Notes under the pieces: model-generated
What the model saw: only the letters and a program-made list of their open reading frames with translations
Database searches by the model: none
Told to the model about the DNA's origin: nothing
Source of the DNA: Anabas testudineus
Lineage: Eukaryota > Chordata > Actinopteri > Anabantiformes > Anabantidae
Assembly: GCF_900324465.2 (NCBI RefSeq)
Contig: NC_046617.1
Span: 11,531,223 to 11,595,222, forward strand
Direction of reading: 5' to 3'
DNA length: 64,000 nt
Shown here: piece by piece, positions 56,048-64,000 of the stretch
How the letters are laid out: each line of letters opens with the position of its first letter
Numbering within the stretch: the stretch's first letter is position 1
Translations under genes and position numbers: made by a program

Positions 56048-57560
56048 ATGTCGTCGGTCTTCTCCTTCCAGACGCAGCTTGCCTCCATCATGGACGCGTT
56101 ATCCAAAACAGCTGTGATGGAAATAAGCAAACTGGTGGAGATCGAGTCGAAGATGCTGAAGATAGAGATAACTCGAGGGCGGAATGAAATCGCCTCCCTC
56201 ACGGAGAAACTGCAGCTGATGGAGAAATTGCTTTATATCGCGCAGAGTGGCAGACAGGATGCAGCAGCAGCTGTATGCTCAGTGGTAAAAGACGGTTCAG
56301 ACATCGGAATAGTGGAGCCTGACAGGACAAGACTTGCCATTAAAAGGTATGCTTGTAGATTACTGTGTGTAGCCTGTAGGTGTGTGTCTATCTCCATCAT
56401 GGCCTTTTACTGGCAGCTCCACCCTGCTGCCTGATGCATTCATCTAAGTTTATTGCATTACAGTGAGAGCTCATGGGAAAGCATAAGTTCCTCCACTGAG
56501 ATAAACGGTTTGCAAGGTGAAGAGCAAGCTGCAGATGAAGTAAGTCTTGTATCACATTGCACTGTGTAGGTTATTTGCTAGAGATGCAGTTCATACAATG
56601 TTTTCTTTCCAGCTACCAAACCCACCAAAGGAGCAGCCTGAACTCATAGTGGTAAAGGAAGAATTGTCTGAAGTGGACAACAGAGACAGGGGACAAGATA
56701 GGACAAGTGACAGCAGTGAGTAGAAATACATGTGCAAAGTGTTTTCATACCATAAAATGGATCTTGAGCATCAGTAACTGCACTTTAGGTTAGGATCTAA
56801 TTTTGTTGAAATATAACTGCCTGATTATTTAAACGCTTCTCATAAAATGTGTTCTAGAAATAATACTTATTTGGTGTCAGCAGGAACAGAAGCAAACGCA
56901 GACACTGAGAAGAGTCCAGCTGTGATGCAGCGTCCCAAATCCATTGCAGAGCATCAGCAGCCCATGTTCACTGAGAACTTAGTGACCCTGAGCAGCCAGT
57001 CGACTGTTGCTGGACGAGGAAGGAGGGAAACACAATGGAATCCACAGTTTACACCTGAACACACGACCTTAGAGGCCGGCAAAAGCTTGGCTCAAAATAT
57101 TGCCTCCCAAAGCCTAAGTGTGCTAAGGAATATGAAAATTCACAATTTTAGGAACACCGCTGCAAAGAGATTTGGCTGCTTGCAGTGCGGCAAGAGCTTT
57201 AGATGTTTTAGTCAGCTTGAAATACACCAGAGAAGTCACACAGGAGAGAAGCCATTCAGGTGCACACTGTGTGGAAAGAGGTACGCACAAAAAGGGCATC
57301 TGTATACACACCAGCGCACACACACTGGGGAAAAGCCGTACCGCTGTCCAATTTGTGGAAAGGGGTTCATTCAGAAATGCACTCTTGATATGCATCAGCG
57401 TACACACACTGGAGAAAAGCCTTTTGTTTGTATCAAATGTGGCAAGGGTTTTACAAAAAACTGTAATTTAAAAAAACACCTGGTGGTACATCTCGACCCT
57501 AGTTTGAGCTTGTACAGCAGTGAATCTAGTAGTGGGATATTTGTTAATGGAACAACCTAA
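56048..57560 (+). CDS. C2H2 zinc-finger protein with N-terminal helical module, cluster member 1 (385 aa)
   Basis: Exons: 56048-56346, 56464-56539, 56613-56715, 56881-57560 (frame kept, 1158 nt). Residues 1-70 form a heptad-like helix (FSFQTQLASIMDALSKTAVM, then EISKLVEIESKMLKIEI). An acidic linker with IVVKEELSE follows. Four C2H2 fingers occupy about 257-365, joined by TGEKPF/TGEKPY linkers. It is probably a DNA-binding nuclear transcription factor; the target is unknown. The helical N-terminus recurs in the two neighbouring zinc-finger genes. Exon 4 has a tandem acceptor (cagcag): use of either AG keeps frame and adds or drops one residue. I cannot assign an orthologue. Confidence 0.85.
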
Positions 57561-57617
57561 AGCTCCAGCAAGCCAGATGCAACTTCTCCAGCTGTTTGAT
57601 TGAAACATTTTCTGCAT

Positions 57618-57623
57618 AATAAA
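57618..57623 (+). terminator. Polyadenylation signal of zinc-finger gene 1
   Basis: AATAAA 58 nt after the stop codon of the first zinc-finger gene, followed by T-rich DNA. Confidence 0.55.
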
Positions 57624-58779
57624 GACATATTTGCTCCTGTTTTTCGTGGCAGATATTTGTGCATTACCTGCTCTGTAATGATTAAAAAAACATGTGATGT
57701 GTTTGCTGCTGCATATGTAGCACAAATTTTTAATTAGATCCTTCAAAAATATATCCTGTTTTATTGATGGTTGTCAATACTAAATACATAAAACACAATC
57801 TGTGTTGCAGGAACCTGGTGGCCAGAAAGTGGGCAAACATTTTCCTCATCAATTACTGTTAATTAATTAAATGCCATAGAGCCAATAGAAGTGCTATGGT
57901 GTCATTAGAGTGGTCAGGAACAAATGGATAAAGGAGCTATTTTTCATTTATTTATAGGCACTAAGGGATATGCAGCAGATGGCACAAAATCTTGACCTCA
58001 AAGTGTCAGGATGTCACTTCTTTGGTTCTCGTCACTGGACCATGAAGGGGTCACAAGTACATGAATACCTGAATGGTGTGACCTGCAGAAAAAACATATT
58101 GGAACTGAATACTTCTGATTGTTGAGACCATGGTATGGTTTATATCTATTTTTAAATATATTAATTAATTTATTTAAATTAAAGTATTTAAATATTCAAT
58201 AGAGTCCAATTATTGGGAGATAGTTGTGACCACTGGGTGGCAGTAAATACATGCAATTACATTATTGTTAATGTCTATTAAAACAGAACTGTGCAAGAGG
58301 ATGGATGTCGCCTCTTAGCGTAAAAGTTGACTCATTTAAAATCTCTTCAACATAATATGTTCATGTTTGTAATTATATTGTCTATTTTAAATTAATTCAC
58401 CGCTGTTTATCTGTATGTATTACATGGTGCAAGGGTTCAAATTGTTAGAAAGAAAAACAAAACATTTCACATTAGTAATAAAATGGATAACCTTATAGAT
58501 GCATATAAAATAATAACACACTATTTACACACTCTATAATTTGGCCTGAAGATGTTGACAACGTTTTAAATATTTTACTTAACAAAAAATGACGTTCCGG
58601 TATTTTTTACTGTGCTGCCTTCAAGGGCTCATTGTAAATGTTGGTACGCAAACATACCATTTTCCCACAATCCCTAGCGGCACAGCTATACCACAGATTT
58701 GATCGAGGAGCAGCGCTGCTACTCTGGGAATCTTGCCAATTTTAAAAAAAAAAAAAAAATACTGAGCTTATCTGTCGAG
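57624..58779. other. Interval between zinc-finger genes 1 and 2
   Basis: AT-rich with no supported exon. Close to the second gene, about 58655-58675 reads ccattttcccacaatcccta, another ZNF143-like word, followed by a poly-A tract at 58743-58759. Confidence 0.4.
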
Positions 58780-60360
58780 ATGATGTGCGACACCACAAAC
58801 CGAAGTTTTCGGACGCAGTTAGCCGCTATCCTGGAAAAGCTAACGAAGGCGGCTTTAGTAGAAATAGGAAACCTGGCTGACGAATGCTCTTCCGTCCTTC
58901 ACACCGAGATATCCCTTCACAAGACGGAGAACGAAGCGCTGAAGAAGAGGTGTTACTCTCTGGAGGTCCAGCTGAGAGCGGCCAGGGAGGCTCACACCTA
59001 CCCTGCACATGTCAACAGTGTCAGCCGGCGGCACCCTGCAGGTCAGGACGGTCGAAGCAGAAATCTGGAGCGAGTCCTTACGAGGCTGCTACATCAGAGA
59101 GGATAGTATAGCAGCCAGTATACAGGCAGTTTAGTTTTGTCAGTGTTGCAGCAGATCAGCTAACTTCAGAGTGCACATCTGCTTTTGACATTGTTTATGG
59201 AAACAAGCATTATTGTTGTCATTTATTGTTGTTATTAAGTTTGATTTGCTCTTGGTGTAAGTGTCCCTTTGATTATCTTTGGGGCGTCATGGTTTCATAT
59301 CTGCTTCTTCCTCCAGAACAGCAGCAGCAGCCTGCACCAGCCATTGATGGAGTTTTTGGAAAGGACTGGTGCATGGACTTGTGGAGAGAAGACAAAGTCT
59401 CCTCTCAAAGGAAAAGCACAATGGAGCCTGCAGCCATGACGAGCATGGGAGCGCAGGTCAGTGGATCACCTACCAGCTAGTTTTTATTTATCAAGTAAAG
59501 CCATTTCTGTAGAGAGCTGAGATGACGGAAGGATTTTTGTCACGTCTTTTTGGTAGGCAATAGACTTGATGGAGAGAGAACCCGATCTCATCTTTGTCAA
59601 AGAAGAGACATATGATGAACAGCATCCCATTGGCCAGCAGATGAGGCTCCCAGATAACAGAAAAAGTAAGACTGAATGAAAAATAAAATTCAAATGATTC
59701 TTACCTCAACACTGAATGTGACTTAATTGTAGTTGTTTTCATTTTGCAGTTGGACTTTTTGAGGAGGAAAGTATGATGCAGAGATCTGTTGATGAGCTGC
59801 AGCTTCACTCGGGAGAGTTGAACAACTTCCCCATGGCGTCAGACAGTCAAACACAACAGTGCGCACAGCCTACAATTATGGACAAGTTAATAGATGATGC
59901 AACGATGAGCACTCTGGTCGACAATTCAAATCCTCCTTCAGCTATAGCAGGATACTTGGACTATACGAACGATATCCATATGAATGCAACCAAAGACCTC
60001 ACTAACCAACCAAAGCCCGTGAAGCCAACAAAACGGTTTGAGTGCTTATTCTGTGGGAAAATATTCAACTATTTGAGCAGTTTAAAAGTCCACGTCAGGC
60101 GACACTCCGGCGAGAAGCCATTCAGCTGCTCAGTGTGCGGGAAGCGCTTTGCTCAGAAAACGTACCTGAAACTGCACCAGCGCGTGCACTCGGGGGAGAA
60201 GCCGTACAGCTGTCCAGACTGTGGCAAAAGTTTTTCCCAGAAAAGTTCTCTGAACATACATCTTCGAACACACACCGGTGAAAAGCCTTATAGCTGCGTG
60301 GATTGTGGGAAATGTTACGCTTACAAGTATGGTTTAAATCACCACCAGTGTTTTAATTAA
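58780..60360 (+). CDS. C2H2 zinc-finger protein, cluster member 2 (373 aa)
   Basis: Exons: 58780-59041, 59317-59456, 59557-59665, 59750-60360 (1122 nt, in frame). The N-terminal module RSFRTQLAAILEKLTKAALV is followed by EIGNLADECSSVL, parallel to member 1. Exon 2 encodes GVFGKDWCMDLWRED, nearly identical to a block in member 3. An IFVKEE motif follows, then C2H2 fingers from about residue 267 to the end (FECLFCGKIF onwards). The fourth finger ends HHQCFN, which lacks a proper second histidine pair, so the last finger is degenerate or truncated. The start chosen is the ATG at 58780 (MMCDTTN); an in-frame ATG at 58699 would add a Lys-rich tract from the poly-A run and looks spurious. Function beyond DNA binding is unknown. 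Confidence 0.82.
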
Positions 60361-60739
60361 CAAGCCAAGGCATCCAGCTGTGGCTGTAAATGATTTTAAG
60401 TGTTGCTCAACGTGTGCTAACATGTCAATATGAAGCTCAAATGTGGCTGAAAATGTAGATTTAAAATAACCATCTCTGTCAAAGATGTAAATTTTGAATT
60501 TGTCTGGTGTGTTTTTAGCATTAGTTATAAGAGAAATGCTGTGACAGCCAAATGGGAACAGAGAATATCTATCCTAAATAATACCAGTTAAATGACTGGG
60601 GTTTGGTTTAATTGAAAGGTTGGAGGATCACTGCAAACATTTTGTCATAGGCGACAGGAGACGTAATTGCTGATTGAAACTATGACAAAATACTTTACTG
60701 ACATCTCATCCATGCATGTTGTCATATCGTGTAACATAT

Positions 60740-60772
<33 letters not shown>

Positions 60773-61741
60773 ATACCTCAGAGTCACGTGAGGCCACAAA
60801 AGGCCTGTATCGAATAATGCCAAAAGAATTTTGTGACAAGTGCTCCATCATTTGCACACATGTAACACAAACCTTCAAAACTACCTCTTCACAACAATGT
60901 AGAAGTGAAACAGTTCTGTTTGCTTCGTTGTCACACCTCTGCTTTATGTTGCCATACGCTGTACCTCATCTCTTGGCATTCAACTGTGCAGACAGTGGGT
61001 AGGCCTTTCTGCTTGACAGACACAACAGTTATAAAGAAATATTTCTGAGTTGGTCACAAGCAACTCAAGTAAGTTTCAGGTGTAAACAGAACCACTGTTA
61101 TTAACATGTATTTGTACAGTTGAATCTTTATTGCAGACAGACGAGTGTTGTCTCTTTGCAGTTTTTTTTTATGTTAATCATTTATATTTAAGAATTTACT
61201 GTATTTCTGTACTTTTGTTCCTCACCAGTATTGTCATCACCTAGACAGAGCAGTTAGTCCGTCTCTGTGTTCCCCCTGCACAGGCTACACTGATCTCACT
61301 ATATGAGTAGTCCTTAACTAAAAGAATAGGTTTTCATCTAGACTTTTTCCCCCCTTCTCAGTCTCATTTCCATGTACCTTTCAAAGCCCAGTAAGATGTG
61401 CTTTATTCAGGTCCAATATTTACAGACTGATGCAACGGTTTGACATTGAAGGCATATTAGATTAGACAGAAAACAAGTGATATTTTAAAATGACATTCTA
61501 TTAAATAACATTTCAATCACAACGTGAACATTTGTGAGTGTTTTTTTATTGTAAAGACAGAAATAACAAACAGTGAACTGTTAAATGCATAAATAAAAAC
61601 ACTGATAAAAACTGATTATATTTTAAACACTAGACTTCAGACTACAAGTCATTACATACATGACGTTATACTCCCTTACACTACTGTCAAAAGTAGAACA
61701 CGATGCTTTTAGATAAATAAAGCTACTGATCCCACACTCAG
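60361..61741. other. Interval between convergent zinc-finger genes 2 and 3
   Basis: 3' UTRs of two convergent genes. It has a (CA)n microsatellite at about 60740-60764 and an AATAAA on the minus strand at 61545-61550 that suits gene 3. No supported exon. Confidence 0.45.
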
Positions 61742-63674
61742 TCACTGACAGCTTCCAGCCATTAAGTTCTTAAGATGTCTCCTAGCTATAGGCTTCTCAC
61801 CCACAAACTCACGGTTTCTGTGTGCCATTAAATGGTGGTTAAGGTTGACCTTTTGTGTGAACGTCTTCCCACATTTAACACAGCGAAATGGTCTCTCTCC
61901 AGTGTGGATGCGCACATGACATTTCAGATTACCTTTCTGTGTGAACCCTTTCCCACACAAGCTGCACCTGTAGGGTTTCTCTCCCGTGTGAACGACATAA
62001 TGAATCCTGAGAGCAGATGGGTTTGCAAAAGTCTTCCCGCACAGCTCGCATGACTTAGCGATTCTCTGAGAGGGAACTGGAGGCACACAGTTGTGCGAGT
62101 TTAACTTGTTCCTGTGAGGAAAATGCTGCTTGCAAATGTTGCAGAAGTTTGACTTATGTGACTTCATGTGGTGTGTTAGTGTGCCCTTGTGGAAAAATGT
62201 CCTGCTACATATTTGGCATGTGAATTTGTCTTTGTTTGGATTTCTTGTGGTTTCAGCATTAGTCATTTTTAAGTCATTATCCGAGTCTTTATTTAAAGCA
62301 GTGCTGTTTTCATTGTTGTCTGCCGGTAATGTTTGCTGCTTGTGTTGGCTGGACCCACCAGCAGCATTCGCTGTTGGCTCCGTTTGACTTTCTTGAACAA
62401 ACTGCACATCATCATCATCGTCGTCATCATCTTCAATTGGAATGATATGTGTGCTAAAGGCCTCCTCTGTGCCAAAGGCCTCCTCTGTGCCATTGATGGA
62501 TATCAGCTGTATGGATGATTCTTCAATACCACCTACAGATGCAACCTGTTCAAACGGCAGACTGCAAGTGCTGCTACTAGCAGAGTAATCGTCTGACAGC
62601 TGCTCGGCTTCCTCACGCAAAATTTCTTCATGTCCTGTTGCATATAAACACACAAACCCTATATATAAAGCAGCTAAATCTGCAGTGTGTACTCTGGCAT
62701 GCAAACACTCTTGAACCCTCTTACCTTCTGTACTGAGGGTTTCCTGCTGGCTGCCGTCTGCCGTGTCCTCCATATAATGCTCCTCTTTGATCTCAGTCAC
62801 AGTAATTTGGTCAGACAGTGTTGTCACAGACTACAAAATAGAAACAAAATCAACTGCAGTTGAATTCAGCAACATTTTCTATGATTATATGCACATTATT
62901 ATTCTATTATTATCCCCAACAGTACCATATTTGCTCTGTCATTTTCACCACTAACCAAGATTATCTTTACCACTTGCCATTACTTCCTTAAAAACATGTA
63001 AGTTTTATATTAGTAACCAACAAATATAACAGTAGTATAAAAATAACAAAAGACATACTGGTGCATCAAGACGTATAAGCATGTCCGCAACTACTGCTGC
63101 TTTTCAGTGTGATGCAAACACTTGTTTACTGCTTGTATTCATAAAGAAGTCAGACATTAAATACTTCCTCTCTTCCTCTCACCTTATCAAATGACTGTGG
63201 TGAGTCTGTGACACTCTCCAGACTGTATGGATCTCTGTCTTTCCACAGATTCATACACCAGTCTTTTCCAAATATCCCTTCTATGGTGGGAGGCCCAGAC
63301 ACTGAGAAGTCAGACAATAACATATACAAGTAAACGTGGAAGGGGATGCAGATCGTTTATTTTCCACTCCACTACTGTCAGACAAATAGAAAACTACCCT
63401 GGGGATCGTCGTCCCTGTAGCAGACAGTTTGAACACCTACGGTGCGATAACTTTTACACAACTTGGGTGCGTCGCTTCTAACAATCGTTAGCTCACACTC
63501 CAGGCTGTTTACTTTCTCTGCCAGGGCTGAATTAGCAAACAACAGCCGAGACAACTCGAGCCGGAGCTCAGCCGAGTCCTCATCCACCAGTTTGCAGACC
63601 TGACTCAGGACAGACCTGGCCATCGTCTCCATTATGGATGAAAGCTGGGAGTGAAAAGAGAGGCGGCTCGCCAT
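61742..63674 (-). CDS. C2H2 zinc-finger protein, cluster member 3 (464 aa)
   Basis: Exons: 63398-63674, 63183-63301, 62725-62830, 61742-62634 (1395 nt, in frame). The N-terminal helix reads LSFHSQLSSIMETMARSVLS then QVCKLVDEDSAELR. Exon 2 has GIFGKDWCMNLWKDRDPYS, shared with member 2. Exon 3 carries VTEIKEEHYMED. The last exon has an imperfect GTEEAF repeat, an eight-Asp run and five fingers (about 305-440). The second finger (FCNICKQHFPHRNKLNSHNC) is irregular. Fingers 3-5 have canonical TGEKPY/TGERPF linkers. It is presumably a nuclear DNA-binding regulator with no assignable orthologue. Transcription is opposite to members 1 and 2, so one inversion accompanied or followed duplication. Confidence 0.85.
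62407..62431. repeat. ATC/GTC repeat coding poly-Asp in zinc-finger gene 3
   Basis: On the minus strand the repeat gives GAT/GAC codons for eight Asp in a row, in frame. Confidence 0.9.
62456..62491. repeat. Exact 18-bp tandem duplication inside coding exon
   Basis: Unit aaaggcctcctctgtgcc at 62456-62473 and 62474-62491. It duplicates six residues (GTEEAF) in the acidic linker and keeps frame. Confidence 0.95.
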
Positions 63675-64000
63675 CGTTGTTGCTGCCTGTAACAACAACT
63701 CCTCAGCAGCTAAAGACAAAAGTAAGACTCGGTGTTAATAGGCGAAGCTGTTAGCTGGTGTAAGCTGAAAACATGCATTGGCTGAATACGTAGCTAATGA
63801 AGCTAATTAGCGTTAGCGGCGCCCACAGAGCGGGACACAAATATATGTAGCAACCGTGACGTGTTTCCGGCGGATGTAACCGGTCAGCTGCGCTGTATCA
63901 CAAGGCTTCCTGGTTCGCTATTGAAACCGACGTGTTTTCATTAATACATTCTTATAAATGCAGACTGTTTTTTCGCACATCGACGTATCTTTGAAGGGAC
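63675..64000 (-). promoter_or_regulatory. Promoter side of zinc-finger gene 3
   Basis: Upstream of the ATG, the segment at 63855-63880 contains tgacgtgtttccggcgga (CRE-like and ETS-like words) in CpG-rich context and no TATA. Nothing coding is seen to the window end. Confidence 0.35.

Noticed and set aside
57172-57471. Alternative open frame over zinc-finger gene 1
   Set aside because: Shifted-frame shadow of the C2H2 repeat array.
58699-58779. Extended N-terminus of zinc-finger gene 2
   Set aside because: The extra residues are mostly Lys from a poly-A run, and the paralogues begin at the equivalent of 58780.

Overview
This window is vertebrate nuclear DNA, most likely from a teleost fish. 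The genes are intron-rich with GT-AG splicing, there is no operon structure, and CA/GT microsatellites are frequent. An RTE-clade LINE fragment of teleost type is present, and the protein sequences are diverged orthologues of human genes. All functional calls below come from assembling exons by splice signal and reading phase and comparing the result with remembered families. No database search was run.

Layout, left to right:
- dsn1 (minus, 36-3714), kinetochore MIS12-complex subunit. Intron 7 has a GC donor and contains the LINE fragment.
- Two well-formed but unassigned minus exons (4163-4894).
- atp13a1 (minus, 5429-12845), the P5A-ATPase of the ER, 25 exons.
- chchd5 (plus, coding 13711-14456), head-to-head with atp13a1.
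- An lmx1a-like LIM-homeobox gene (minus, 16892-29050) with a 9.3-kb intron and gene-poor flanks, the best place here for regulatory DNA.
- gmip (minus, 32263-45155), F-BAR / C1 / RhoGAP.
- colgalt1 (minus, 46996-52521), ER collagen galactosyltransferase.
- pgls (minus, 53303-55135), 6-phosphogluconolactonase.
- Three related C2H2 zinc-finger genes: plus 56048-57560, plus 58780-60360, minus 61742-63674. They share an N-terminal helical module.

For every assigned gene the exons join in one open frame from ATG to stop: 342 aa (dsn1), 1196 aa (atp13a1), 103 aa (chchd5), 386 aa (lmx1a-like), 1040 aa (gmip), 610 aa (colgalt1), 253 aa (pgls), and 385, 373 and 464 aa (zinc-finger genes). These lengths are close to those of the human orthologues where one exists, so the genes look intact.

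The genes do not form a single pathway. atp13a1, gmip, colgalt1 and pgls are all neighbours on human 19p13.11, so this is a conserved-synteny block. dsn1 (human 20q), chchd5 (human 2q) and an LMX1 gene are interleaved with it. I see no retrovirus-like or Polinton-like element, no CRISPR and no RNA gene. The points most worth a second look are the LINE-bearing GC-AG intron of dsn1, the unassigned exon pair, the divergent lmx1a-like gene with its large non-coding neighbourhood, and the zinc-finger cluster with its shared N-terminal module.
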